From: Delphinus delphis
Taxonomy: Eukaryota; Chordata; Mammalia; Artiodactyla; Delphinidae
Direction: 5' to 3'
DNA length: 64,000 nt
Assembly (NCBI RefSeq): GCF_949987515.2
Contig: NC_082694.2
Location: forward strand, 37,406,451-37,470,450
Part shown: piece by piece, positions 25,561 through 37,028 of the stretch
How positions within the stretch are numbered: the stretch's first letter is position 1
Layout: each line of letters starts with the position of its first letter
The notes under the pieces: generated by a model
Seen by the model: only the letters and a program-made list of their open reading frames with translations
Told to the model about the DNA's origin: nothing
Database searches by the model: none
Made by a program: the position numbers and the translations under genes

Positions 25561-26706
25561 CCCATATGATTACAAAAGAAACCAATTATTGAAAAATAAG
25601 TATTTGAAAATATTAGGAAAATGGAATTTGAGAAACAAATGTGCTTCTTATGGATGTACAAACTGCTACAATTATGAAGAAGTGATGAGCTTAAAAGGTA
25701 GCTGTAGATATTTGCAACTGTAAAGTGATATGAAAATATCTGAGATTCTAAAGGTGAAAAAGTCTCAGGCATGGCTAATACTACAGTGGTTTGTTGTTTA
25801 AATTGATAATTGAAGAAAATGCGAAATTTCAGTTAAAGAAATGAGAAAATAATTTTTTTTTTCCCTAGCCATGATCAAGGATCCCCTGAACTCTATCCAT
25901 AGCTCCCAGGTTAAGAACTCTTGCTCTAAGACAACAATTTTCAGCTGAAGAATTCAATTCAGCAGGAAAAAAAGCATTAAATGAGTACCTGCTGTATGCT
26001 GAGATAGGTGCTTCCTCCTTTTTTATGTTGTGGTGCACACAGAAAATTGTAATATCGTGCTGCATTTTGGGATACATAGGTAAGTCAGCCTGCAGCCACA
26101 GTCAGCTGGCCCAGAGGGCTCTAGCAACTCAGGCCTGTGCAGCTACCCTGAGGGCTGAAAGGATCAGTATCTTCCCCACACCAATTGGGAAGCTCTGACC
26201 TCAGTACATTAATTAATTATGTGGAAAAAAACTGCACAGTTTACCAGAAAAAGGGGGGAAAAAAAGAAAAAAAAAAAGAACCAATGTTCGATCTTTTTGC
26301 CTCTGGGAACATATGGATTTTTTTTTTTGCATACCCATCAGGCTCCTGCTTTCATCCCCTCCCAACAGGTTTTTCTAAACTCATGGCACAACAGTTTGGA
26401 TTGCACTTTTTAAAAGCTAAATCTTGCTAAGAGCTAAATAAAAGCAACATGCTTTAACAAACATTTAACAGTTTATGAAGTTCATACATATTATTATAAT
26501 CTGATGCCAGTCTGGCACTTGTGATTTTTAAAGGCCATGACAAACTAGAGTAAACCATGCATCCTACTGGAACTTCAGGAAACAGACTACCTTCTGTGAG
26601 CTATAGTTAGGACCTCACAAAACAACCTTACTTTCCCCAAATTAATAAATGCCTGAGGAGAAGCCAAAATTGACACTATGTATTTTTTTTCTTTGGCAAT
26701 TCTTAC

Positions 26707-26755
26707 CTTTTTGTTGTTCTCTTTAATGTCTTGAGGATTCAGAGACTTGTAGTCA
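26707..26755 (-). CDS. EHBP1: EHBP1 internal exon: middle of the CH domain (49 nt)
   Basis: A micro-exon of 49 nt. Its first base completes the Ile codon split by the preceding exon, and 16 codons follow, reading DYKSLNPQDIKENNKK. This is the central CH-domain helix region (…RPDLI-DYKSLNP…). The acceptor is CCCTCAG and the donor is GTAAGA. It ends in phase 0 and joins directly to AYDGFAS of the next exon. The intron before it is only 627 bp, against 7.6 kb after it. Skipping it would shift the frame and break the CH domain, so I expect it to be constitutive. Confidence 0.95.
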
Positions 26756-27382
26756 CTGAGGGAGAAAATGGCACAGTAGGTACATACAGTAATTGATAAA
26801 AACATCTGTTTTTAAAACAAACTGAATCTTAAAATTTGACATTCAATAATACCAAAGAGTAACTAGCAATTCTATCAACAAAACTAATAGTGTGGAAAAT
26901 TAAGGAAATAAACAAATTAATTAAATAATTAATAAATAACAGTGATTACAAGTTCCAATGCCTGAAGCTTTCCATCTAAAAGAGAAGTTAAGGTAGGGGA
27001 CCAGAGACTAGCCTGGACAACCAAATTCACCATGAGGTAACCCCTTGTTGTCAATGTATAAAGAGATACAGGCTTATCTGTCTCATCTCATTTTAACACT
27101 AACACAATTTTCATAATAATTTGAAGTCAGTTTTTTGTACGAGATTAAGGAAAAAAATATGCTCTTTTAAAACAGAAAAGATTGTTTTTAGGCATCAAGA
27201 AGGAATGACTTTTCTTTCTGGGATATATTTCTTCTCCCAAAAAGCAAGAGTATGGGTGATAAAAAAAACAATGAAGTATTTCAGGACATGTGCTAAGAAA
27301 TTATTTTATGGTTTGTTTCTTTTTTTTATAAAACTTTATTATTTATAAAACATTTATAGGAATGGAAAGTGTTTCTACTTAC
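26756..27382 (-). other. EHBP1: EHBP1 short intron inside the CH domain, 627 bp
   Basis: Donor GTAAGT and acceptor CCCTCAG, interrupting an Ile codon in phase 2. It has no SINE or LINE insertion that I recognise, unlike every other intron here. Confidence 0.93.
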
Positions 27383-27561
27383 ATTAAATCTGGTCTAAAG
27401 TGGTGTAATATTGCACAAAAAGATAAACCATTTCTCCACGATGTAGTAAAATTGGTGATTTTCACTCCCCGGTAATTTTTTGTAACTTCTTTGCACCATA
27501 CAAGCAATGACTGACTAGCATTTGGCTTTCGTCCCAAAATAGGACTTGGTATAGGGCTCGG
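27383..27561 (-). CDS. EHBP1: EHBP1 internal exon: N-terminal half of the CH domain
   Basis: This exon encodes 59 whole codons plus two bases of an Ile codon. The peptide begins [17 protein letters not shown], a proline-rich lead-in, and continues into a calponin-homology (CH) domain with the hallmark Trp (LLVWCKEV) and the segment [18 protein letters not shown]. In EHBP1 this domain contacts actin, while NPF motifs encoded further upstream (not in the window) bind EHD proteins, so the protein couples endocytic and recycling membranes to the cytoskeleton. The acceptor is a T-rich tract ending AG just above 27561 and the donor is GTAAGT at 27382-27377. Start phase is 0 and end phase is 2. The split Ile codon is completed correctly by the next exon at 26755. 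The match to vertebrate EHBP1 is near-complete as I recall it, with no disruptions. Confidence 0.96.
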
Positions 27562-28028
27562 CTAAAAAAAATGAAAAGAGGAAAACATTAAAATAATTTA
27601 ATGGAAGATGAAAATTAACATTAATTGACCTAACTGGATCACTTGAACACTTTGATGTCAGTTTAGGTACTTCAAAACTGTCACTTCAAGACAACTGTAA
27701 CCTCTAAGAAAGGAGACATGAATCTTAAGTTATTATCTTCAGTTTAAGCCTATAGCGTCTGCTTGACAAAGATATACATATGCAAGATTTTAATGTTATA
27801 CATAAGAACAGGCCAAGAGCTACATTAATGGAAACATTAAAGTATTTAAATACTTAAGGTTGAATATCTATATAACTCTCACATACTAAAAAAATCTTCC
27901 CCAAATGCAATCATGTACAAATAGTTTCTTTTTGAGTATATTAAAAAGAATGTATTTTGAAGTCTAACTGTAGCACAAATTGTTAGTAGTGAAGAGGTCA
28001 AAATAATAGTTTTTAAAAATACAGTAAT

Positions 28029-28152
28029 TGGGAATTCCCTGGTGGTCCAGTGGTTAGGGCTCAGTGCTTTCATTGCAGGGGCCCAGGTTCATTCCCTGGT
28101 TGGGGAACTAAGATCCCGCAGGCCGCGAGGTGTGACCAAAAAATATATATAC
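28029..28152 (+). mobile_element. Short old tRNA-Glu SINE
   Basis: GGAATTCCCTGGTGGTCCAG head and a short body ending GGTGTGACC. TSD ATACAGTAAT at 28019-28028 and 28153-28162. Confidence 0.92.
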
Positions 28153-29101
28153 ATACAGTAATCATACACATTTTAGTGCAATGATAACCATATTCAAACA
28201 TACTTCTTATATAAATTTAATTCTGGCAAAACAGATTTAGTTATTAGCGACAGTCAGGTGTTGGTAGCAATAGCACACATCAGTATATAATTTGGATTTG
28301 CTCCAAATATCTTCTAATTATTGATGGCTACTTTTGGACATTATTAGGTTAGCTAGGTGTGTGGGTGTAGGGGGATGTGTGTTTTAAATCTAAAGCATTT
28401 ACTTGATTTTCCCCCTTGTTCATATACTTAAAACAACAATGATAACAACAAAACAAAGACTCATAATAAGATTTTTATCCTAAACTTTTGTTATTCTTAA
28501 AACCATGTCATTTTCTTTTACTGAATAACAATCACATTTTGTGATGGTAACTTTAGAGGTTGATATAATTGAAAACTATAAAAAAACTACTAAAAGTTTC
28601 TAGACTTTAAATATTGCTATCAATTAAGAGTGCTGGCTACAGACATAAATAGAAGCCCTCTAAAATAAGGTGAAAGGAGAACAATTATTTATCCCTAATA
28701 TCATTTGAGTTTAACAAGCAAACCATTCTTGCCACACAGCTTACTTAAGAAAGACCAATGATGCCCCCATTTGACAAAAGGATGTTAGTGCCAAACAATT
28801 TAAATCAACCCCACATAATTATGATTTATGTATTCACTACTCCTGTGGGAAGACAAGTAAGAAACACCAAGAATGTAATTTCTTACTTTTTATTAACTGT
28901 CTGATTAACAAATTGTTATATAAACAACCATGAATCTAGCAAAGCGTTGTTCTTTAAATGATCACTTAAACAAAGTCAATGCTGAAAAATTTCCAGGTCA
29001 TAAAAATCAGCAAATTTGGGTTAGTTCTACTTAATATGAAGAAGTAGATAAAAAATAGAATCCCCAATATAGGAGGATATTTACCTTAGAATAAATGATA
29101 G

Positions 29102-30799
29102 CTTTTTTTTTTAACATCTTTATTGGAGTATAATTGCTTTACAATGGTGTGTTAGTTTCCGTTTTATAACAAAGTGAATCAGTTATACATATACACATAT
29201 CCCCATATCTCTTCCCTCTTGCGTCTCCCTCCCTCCCACCCTCCCTATCCCACCCCTCTAGGGTGGGATCACCCTAGATCAGCACCGAGCTGATCTCCCT
29301 GTGCTATGCAGCTGCTTCTCACTAGCTACTTGTTTTACGTTTGGTAGTATATATATGTCCATGCCACTGTCTCACTTTGTCCCAGCCTACCCTTCCCCCT
29401 CCCTGTATCCTCAAGTTCATTCTCCAGTAGGTCTGCGTCTTTGTTCCCGTCTTGCCCCTATGTTCTTCACGACCATTTTTTTTTGTTTTTTAGATTTAGA
29501 TTTTTAGATATATGTGTTAGCATATGGTATTTGTTTTTCTCTTTCTGACTTACTTCACTCTGTATGACAGACTCTAGGTCCATCCACCTCACTACAAATA
29601 ACTCAATTTCATTTCTTTTTATGGCTGAGTAATAGTCCATTGTATGTATGTGCCACATCTTCTTTATCCATTCATCTGTTGATGGATGCTTAGGTTGCTT
29701 CCATTGTCCTGGCTATTGTAAATAGAGCTGTAATGAACATTGGGGTGCATGCGTCTTTTTGAATTATGGTTTTCTCAAGGTATATGCCCAGTAATGGGAT
29801 TGCTGGGTCGTATGGTAGTTCTATTTTGTTTTTTAAGGAACCTCCATACTGTTCTCCATAGTGGCTGTATCAATTTACATTCCCACCAACAGTGCAAGAG
29901 GGTTCCCTTTTCTCCACACCCTCCCCAGCATTTATTTTTGTAGATTTTTTAATGATGGCCATTCTGACTGGTGTGAGGTGATACCTCATTGTAGTTTTGA
30001 TTTGCATTTCTCTAATTATTAGTGATGTTGAGCATTCTTTCATGTGTTTGTTGGCAATCTGTATGTCTTCTTTGGAGAAATGTCTATTTAGGTCTTCTGC
30101 CCATTTTTGGATTGGGTTGTTTGTTCTTTTGATATTGAGCTGCATGAGCTGCTTGTAAATTTTGGAGATTAATCCTCTGTCAGTTGCTTCATTTGCAAAT
30201 ATTTTCTCCCATTCTGAGGTTGTCTTTTTGTCTTGTTTGTTTCCTTTGCTGTGCAAGCTTCTGAGTTTCATTAGGTCCCATTTGTTTATTTTTGTTTTTA
30301 TTTCCATTTCTCTAGGAGGTGGGTCAAAAACGATCTTGCTATGATTTATGTCATACAGTGTTCTGCCTATGTTTTCCTCTAAGAGTTTGATAGTGTCTGG
30401 CCTTACATTTAGGTCTTTAATCCATTTTGAGTTTATTTTTGTGTATGGTGTTAGGGATTGTTCTAATTTCATTCTTTCACATGTAGCAGTCCAGTTTTCC
30501 CAGCACGACTTATTGAAGAGGCTGTCTTTTCTCCACTGTATATTCTTGCCTCCTTTATCAAAGATAAGGTGACCATATGTGCGTGGGTGTATCTCTGGAC
30601 TTTCTATCCTGTTCCATTGATCTATATTTCTGTTTTTGTGCCAGTACCATACTGTCTTGATTACTGTAGCTTTGTAGTATAGTCTGAAGTCAGGGAACCT
30701 GATTCCTTCAGCTCTGTTTTTCTTTCTCAAGATTGCTTTGGCTATTCGGGGTCTTCTGTGTTTCCACACAAATTGCAAAATTTTTTGTTCTAGTTCTGT
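29102..30799 (-). mobile_element. L1, 5'-truncated, recent
   Basis: Antisense 3' UTR with T-run at 29104, then the ORF2 C-terminal half. A 302-codon open stretch (30778-29870) reads RT thumb through the C-terminal domain. Approximate TSD TGATAGCT on both sides. The stretch [18 protein letters not shown] to the end of the open frame is nearly identical to the L1 at 51.6 kb. Confidence 0.92.
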
Positions 30800-30847
30800 G
30801 AAATGTGATAGCTCTTTTAACTATCAATCTAGCATGTATTAAAATGA

Positions 30848-30971
30848 CACCCCCCCCCCCGCCCCCGGCCCTGCACTGTAAGGCATGTGGGACTTCCCCA
30901 GCCAGGGATGGAACCCACACCCCCTGCAGTGGAAGCATGGAGTCTTAACCACTGAACCACCGGGGAAGTCC
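30848..30971 (-). mobile_element. Short old tRNA-Glu SINE
   Basis: Antisense head GGGGAAGTCC and C-rich 3' end. TSD TAAAATGA at 30840-30847 and 30972-30979, just beyond the L1. Confidence 0.88.
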
Positions 30972-31002
30972 TAAAATGAACTATTAAATACGTAAAAGTG
31001 AC

Positions 31003-31252
31003 TTTTCATAAAGGCAATATTTTAAATAATGGAAAATCTTTTAAAATATGTGTTTGTGACTAGTTCATTGATTCTCTGGCTCGTCCACAGAGCATTCTTC
31101 ACTGCAGTTCCAGATTAAGTGAGTAGAGGGATTTGAAAGTCACAGTGAAAAGTCACTTTTAGGTAAAAAGATATTTTCAAATCCCTCTAGCCAAGGATTC
31201 AATGAACTAGGCACAAACACATTTATTTAAAAGATTGCCTTTATTAAAATGT
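31003..31252. repeat. Long imperfect inverted repeat (hairpin)
   Basis: Left arm 31009-31083 (ATAAAGGCAATATTTTAAAT, TGTGTTTGTGACTAGTTCAT) pairs with right arm 31181-31252 read backwards (ATAAAGGCAATCTTTTAAAT, TGTGTTTGTGCCTAGTTCAT). The left arm carries an extra 17 bp or so. A second nested pair, AGAGGGATTTGAAA at 31125 and TTTCAAATCCCTCT at 31176, lies within the loop. I do not recognise a named transposon. Confidence 0.8.
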
Positions 31253-31929
31253 TTTTCTATATCAAATTATACTATTAAGGCATTGATTAATTTCAAGCAC
31301 GTGTAGCATGTACACAGGTCAGATAATCTGCAACTATCGTTATACCGATTAATTCTAATCATCAATAGCATGTACATAAGTAAAGTACAAATGCCATTGT
31401 CACCATGCTGTAATCTAGAGTGGCTTTCTGTACTTAAAAATTGAGAAAAACCTACCATGTCATTATGATTATGAATATATTCTTGTTTCTAAGAAGGCTC
31501 AATATGAAAAGGCTAGAAGAACTAAAATAAACTTTGGATTTATCCTAACCCAAAACCCTTGTATTAAAACATGTCACAGGGATGCTTACTGCACTGCCAG
31601 AAAAAAGAAGTCATATGTAATGGAAGAAACTGATGAAATTATAAGCCCTATAAATGGTCATGTTGGTTGCAGACAAAGAAAACTGAAGTAGAGCCACTGT
31701 TTGATGAATCATCCACTTCAGAAGTGCTGAGCTTTCATCTGATATTTTGCAGAGGGTAAGAAAGAAATAGTTATATCATTTCAAAACCTTCAGTATATAA
31801 ATGGATGAAACTGCTTGTTTCTTGCTACAGACGGCTCCTGCTTTCGTATGTGGCAGCTTCCTTGACTTCCCTATGTCTCAGCTTCCTCATCTATGAAATG
31901 GGGGATTGTAATGATACTTGTCTCACAGT

Positions 31930-32435
31930 GCTGTTATAGTAACAAGATCTGCCTTCCTTGCCTTCCACCCATTATGCTCATTACCACTCTCTCCCTTGAT
32001 CACTTTGAACCAAACTGACTTCTTTGTTGTTCCTTGGATACCCCAGATGGGGTCCCACCTTAGTGCCTTTACACAGATTGTTCCAGTTGTACAATTAACT
32101 CCAATACAACCATCTCTATCAGGAATATTCTGACCACCCCATCTAATAATGCAACCCATCTCTATTGCCCAATCCCAAACCAGCACTCCTGACCTTCCCT
32201 TCCCTTACTCTGATGTTTCCATAGTATTTATAATCTTCTTATGGTCCATATACTTTATTTTGGTCATTACCAAAATGTACTTATTGGCTATGTTTATTGC
32301 TTATTACCTGTCCATCCTCAGTAAATAAAAGGGCTATGAGGGCAGGGATTTTAATTCGTTTTGTTTTTATTAACCTATCCCAGAACAGTTCCTGGCATAT
32401 AGTAGGTACTCAGTAAATACTGTTAAATGAATAAA
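31930..32435 (+). mobile_element. L2 LINE 3' fragment
   Basis: L2-like text with CCCACCTTAGTGCCTTTACA and the end GAGGGCAGGGATTTT, CCTGGCATATAGTAGGTACT and CAGTAAATACTGTTAAATGA. Confidence 0.8.
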
Positions 32436-32626
32436 TGCATGCAAAACATTTAGCACAAAGTACAGCACATAGTAACCATTTGGTGAATGTTAACTGTAAT
32501 TATTATTACTACCACTGATACATTATCAGCACTTGAATTCCTATTTTTGAGGGTCTTTTGGAAATTTGAATCGCCATGAATTTCTTCAAGACAGTGGAAA
32601 ATTTTTTTGCAAACCAAGGTTTAACT

Positions 32627-32846
32627 CAGCGGTCCCCAACCTTCTTGGCATCAGGGACTGGTTTCCTGGAAGACAATTTCTCCGCTGACAGGGTGGGGGT
32701 AGGAGAGATGGTTCGGGAGGTAATGCGAGCGATGGGGAACAGCAGACGAAGCCTTGCTCGCCTTGCTCGCTCACCGGCCGCTCACCTCCTGCTGTGCAGC
32801 CCGGGCTCCTAACAGGCCACAGACCGTTATCGGCTGGGGACACCTG
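32627..32846. mobile_element. Nonautonomous hAT with 8-bp TSD
   Basis: Terminal inverted repeats CAGCGGTCCCCAACC and the complement of GGCTGGGGACACCTG. TSD GTTTAACT (32619-32626) and CTTTAACT (32847-32854), one mismatch, the 8-bp length of hAT. GC-rich interior with a repeated CTTGCTCGC. Confidence 0.88.
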
Positions 32847-33569
32847 CTTTAACTAGAAGATAATCTTGATACTCTATGTGCAAAATGGGGTACTTGGAAT
32901 TTTTGGCAATCTTTTTTTATGGGTTTGGTAAAAAAAAGAAACTCTGAATGACTTTGTAATTTATTGTTTTCCGAAGAAAGAAGAAAGACACCAAAATCTT
33001 GCCATTAAGGGTAGAAACAAATTTCAAATGTTGGAACAACTATTTAAAAGTTCTTTCTTGTATTTTTGCAACGACTGGATGTATGAGAAAGCATCTCTAC
33101 TTAACATGTTGGGAAAGTAAAGCACAGATATTATAGTTGTCTTTTTTATGCACTGAGGAAATATGTAAAAGCCATTCTAATTATAACTTTAGGATCAGAA
33201 TAATCAGAGTCTGTTTAATTAGGTGATCCAGTTTGCTCTCAGTCAAGGCACTGTGTGGATGAAATTGCACAATCTCAGTTTAACTGAGAACTACAGTTAG
33301 ATGTCAACCAACATGATTATTAAGGCAGTTTAAAGTGGTGAGAGTAGAGAGGATCTAGGACTTGAGACCACAGTTTGACTTGACAGTTCTAGGCTCTAAT
33401 ATAGATAATATTAAAATACTATTTCTGTTAACATAGCATACTACATGCAGTATTAAAGACAGTAATGTCACCAAGTTATTCTTGCTAACAACAACAACAG
33501 GATCTCTTTCAGGAAACCTAGTCAAATAACTTGTTACAAAGTTTCCTAAGTTTCAACAGTTGTAAGAAA

Positions 33570-34540
33570 TTTCAATTCCACTTTCTTCTACTCTACTCCT
33601 CTGACTACAGTTGCTTTCTCTTTGGCTGTCTCCCCTTCTTCCACTGATACAAGCATATATTCCTCTAGGTACTGCTCTAAATAGTTTTCTCTCTCCACAC
33701 TTTGAATTGATTCACTCCCAGGATTCCAACTATCACTTCCATGCAGATGATTCCCAAATATACATTTATAGTTCAAAACTATCTCAAGTTGACATTTCCA
33801 GCTGGCTGTCCTTCCTGCCACATAAAATTCAGACTCAATATGTCCCAAACCATAATTATACTTTTTCCTTATAACCTGCTTCATTTTTATTATGTTTGCA
33901 AATGATATTGCAATTATATTGTCCCAATCATCTAGACTCTCTCAGAATCAATTTTGAACTCTCTTCCTTCACCTATCATCCTTTACTCGTTAATTCACAG
34001 GCAATTTTGATTTTATTGTTGTAAAGTTTTTGCAATTTATCTTCTTTTACCTAGGCTATTGCAAAATCTTCCAAATAGGTTTTCCTTCTTCCAATTCTCT
34101 TATTTGACCCATTGCCATAGCAACAATCTTAAAGTGCAGATCAAAGTTTCTAAAGGCTCTCAAGAACATACAAAATGATGTCAAAATACTGAGCATTGAA
34201 CATCAAAGCTTTTTCAATGTTTCTATTCTCTAGATGACTCATTATTCTCTAAAATCACTATGGTTTCTTGCCAGCTCCCAGCTCCCCCACTTCCAGTCTT
34301 TGATCTTACAGACTGTCACCCAACTTGGAATATCTTCTGTCCCAAGTACAGCTGCTACAATTCCACTCTACCTTCAAGGTTAAGTTCAGCTGTCATCTCC
34401 CACGTGAACTCTCTTTCCAACTCCTAGTCAGTAGGAGCACTTTTCAATTTTCCTTTGACTCTTTATGTCTCTCTTATAACATTTTTACTACAATATATTC
34501 AATTCTTCTTTCTACAAAAAGACTAACTTTTCATTAATTC
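33570..34540 (+). mobile_element. L2 LINE, longer fragment
   Basis: L2 ORF2-end and 3' text: CCATGCAGATGATTCCCAAA, CTGGCTGTCCTTCCTGCCAC, CACCCAACTTGGAATATCTTC. All frames are broken. Confidence 0.75.
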
Positions 34541-34554
34541 TTAAAGTATATTCT

Positions 34555-34745
34555 GAGCACCTACTACTTCCCACATACAATGTTAAAATCTTTACATGGA
34601 TTAGCTCATTTAATCTTACAACTCCTCTGAGATAGTTGTTATTCCCAATTTCAGTTGAGGAAACTGACATTATACACCTAGAAGTGGAGGAGTTAGAATC
34701 TATACCAAGGTGTTCCCATTCCAGAGCCTGTTCTCTTAAACAACA
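34555..34745 (-). mobile_element. MIR SINE
   Basis: Antisense MIR: GAGCACCTACTACTTCCCAC, TTAGCTCATTTAATCTTACA, GTTGAGGAAACTGACATTAT. Confidence 0.75.
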
Positions 34746-35394
34746 TGCATTTCACACTTTGAGATAATGTAGTTTTAGGACCTCAGTAAAACCTGTAAGT
34801 TTTTTTGAGACTAGTGATTGCTTCGGTCAACTTATCTTTTTCAGAACTTAGATCACTGCCCCAGTGTATATTAAATTAATTGATTTTTAAAAAGGCAATC
34901 TAACCACTTTAAAACCTAGGAGTATTCTATTAGTAAAATCCTTTGCACAATCTGTTGTATCTTAGATTATTGGTTGGAACTAGAACTAGAACTAAGTACA
35001 GAGCAATGAGATACACACTACCATTGCTAAAGCTGCAGGACATTTTGGTCTCCCTACTACTGATTCTGGGTAGTCTTCTCCCAACCACAAATTATTGCAA
35101 ATGGTTGAGGGAACTTTGGATAAATTTAACATTTGGTGAGCCCCAAGCAACAGCAGTGGTGAAAACAAGAATATTTGTATCAGTACTGTTCCTATCCTTT
35201 TTCAAAGTGTTTTCATTTAAGTAATTTCAATTTATTCTCAGAGAAAAACTGAAAGTTAGGCTTTGTTATTCTACTACTAGACAATCAGAAAGATTATTCT
35301 GTAATAAAGTCATATTGGGAGGAACTTCTGTTTACATTAAAGGAGGACTAACATCTGAACACATTTTTAAAAAGCTGAACAAAGTATTTTTTAG

Positions 35395-35634
35395 GGGACT
35401 TCCCTGGTGGTCCAGTGGTTAAGAATCTGTCTTGCAAAGCAGGGGACGATGGTTGGATCCTTTGTCGGGGAACTAAGATCCCACATGCCGCGGGGCAACT
35501 AAGCCCGCGTACCGCAACTACAGAGCCCACACACTACAACTAGAGAGAAGCCCGCACACCGCAACGAAGAGCCCGCCCGCATGAAAAATCCCACGTGCCG
35601 CAACTAAGACCAAATAAATAAATAACAATTTTAA
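35395..35634 (+). mobile_element. CHR SINE, intermediate length
   Basis: GGGGACTTCCCTGGTGGTCC head, several GCAACTA units, (AAAT)n tail. TSD AAAGTAYTTTTTAG at 35381-35394 and 35635-35648 (Y marks the one difference). Confidence 0.93.
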
Positions 35635-35849
35635 AAAGTACTTTTTAGACAATCTTCTAAGAAATGTCCAAGTCTACACCTGGACAGACTAGAAAACCAT
35701 AGTGAGCGAAACTCTCAGTTCTCCTTTCTTAATGGTTGATCTGGAAGAGTGAGTTAAGAGACAGAGCTACACTTTTGGTAGACTTCCAAACAGCAATATG
35801 ATCCCCTCTACCCTCAAAAGTAGAAAAAATAAAATAATAAAAAGCACAA

Positions 35850-35995
35850 AAACATATTGTACAACACAGGGAATATAGCCAATATTTTATAACAACTATA
35901 AATGAAACATAACCTTTAAAAATTGTAAATCACTTTGTTGTACACCTAAAACTTATATAATATTGTACAGCAACTAACCACAATAAAAAAAGATG
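35850..35995 (+). mobile_element. L1 3' end fragment, old
   Basis: GTACAACACAGGGAATATAG to GTTGTACACCTAAAACTTAT, the same old L1 terminus as at 8575. Confidence 0.72.
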
Positions 35996-36454
35996 AAAGC
36001 AAAAATAATGAAATAGAAGGTAAACATACAATAAAAAGGATCAACAAAACCAAAAGTTGCTTCTTTGAAAAGACAAAATTGTTTAAAATTATAGTGTGAC
36101 TGATCAAGAAAAAAAGAGGGAAGCAAATTCCTAGAAAAGTATAGCCAGAAGAAATAAAAATCCTGGAGAGTTCTATCACTATTAAAGAAACTGAATTTGT
36201 AATTAAATACCTTCCTATAAAAAATTCTTTGACTTAAGTGATAAATTCCACCAAACATTCAAGGAAGAAATATCTCCAACATTACACAAATTCTTCCAGA
36301 GAGTAAGAAAAATGAGTTTAATTTCCCACCTCGTTTCATGATCCAAGCAAATCTTTTTTTCCTCATGATACTTTAAAAAAAAAATTTATTGAACTATAGT
36401 TGATTTACAATGTTGTATTAATTTCTGCTGTACAGCAAAATGACTCAGTCATAC

Positions 36455-36478
36455 ATATATATATATATATATATATAT
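36455..36478. repeat. (TA)n microsatellite
   Basis: About 12 AT units inside the L1 3' UTR. Confidence 0.93.
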
Positions 36479-36819
36479 TCTTTTTCATATTCTTCCCCAT
36501 TTTGGTTTATCACAGGATACTGAATACAGTTCCCTGTGCTACACAGTAGGATCTTGTTGTTTGTCCATCCTATATATACTAGTTTGCATCTGCAAATCCC
36601 AAACTCCCCTACCACCGTCCCCCACACCCACTTGATAACCACAAGTCTGTTCTCTATGTTGTTGAGTCTTTGTTTCGTAGATATATTCATTTGTGTTATA
36701 TTTTAGATTCCACATATAAGTGATATCATATGGTATTTGTCTTTCTCTTTCTGACTTACTTCTGTCAGTATGATAATCTCTAGGTCTATCCATGTTGCTG
36801 CAAATGGCATGATTTCATT

Positions 36820-37028
36820 TTTTTTTTTTTTTTTTTGTGGTACGTGGGCCTCTCACTGTTGTGGCCTCTCCTATTGTGGAGCACAGGCTCTGGACATGCA
36901 GGCTCAGCGGCCATGGCTCACGGGCCCAGCTGCTCCGCAACACGTGGGATCTTCCCGGACCAGGGCACGAACCCGTGTCCCCTGCGTCGGCAGGCAGACT
37001 CTCAACCACTGCACCACCAGGGAATCCC
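36820..37028 (-). mobile_element. Short-form CHR SINE in the twin-primed L1
   Basis: Antisense, T17 tail. TSD GATTTCATT at 36811-36819 and 37029-37037. Confidence 0.94.

Larger units (their letters stand above)
19105..26706 (-). other. EHBP1: EHBP1 intron, 7.6 kb
   Basis: A complete intron, donor GTAAGA at 26706-26701 and acceptor CTGAAG ending at 19105. Beyond the listed repeats it holds a repeat-poor block at about 19690-21125 (described separately), AT-rich unassigned DNA at 22000-22335 and 22495-22965, and unassigned sequence at 25570-26700. The last includes a purine-rich A/G tract at 26245-26280 and a degraded hAT-like end near 25865-25940. Confidence 0.93.

Noticed and set aside
29870..30778. 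302-codon frame as a host gene
   Set aside because: It is the ORF2 C-terminal part of an antisense L1 lacking endonuclease and most of the RT.
32576..32843. Two overlapping frames in a GC-rich patch, which also resembles a small CpG island
   Set aside because: The patch is the interior of a hAT transposon with an 8-bp TSD. Its GC content comes from the element.
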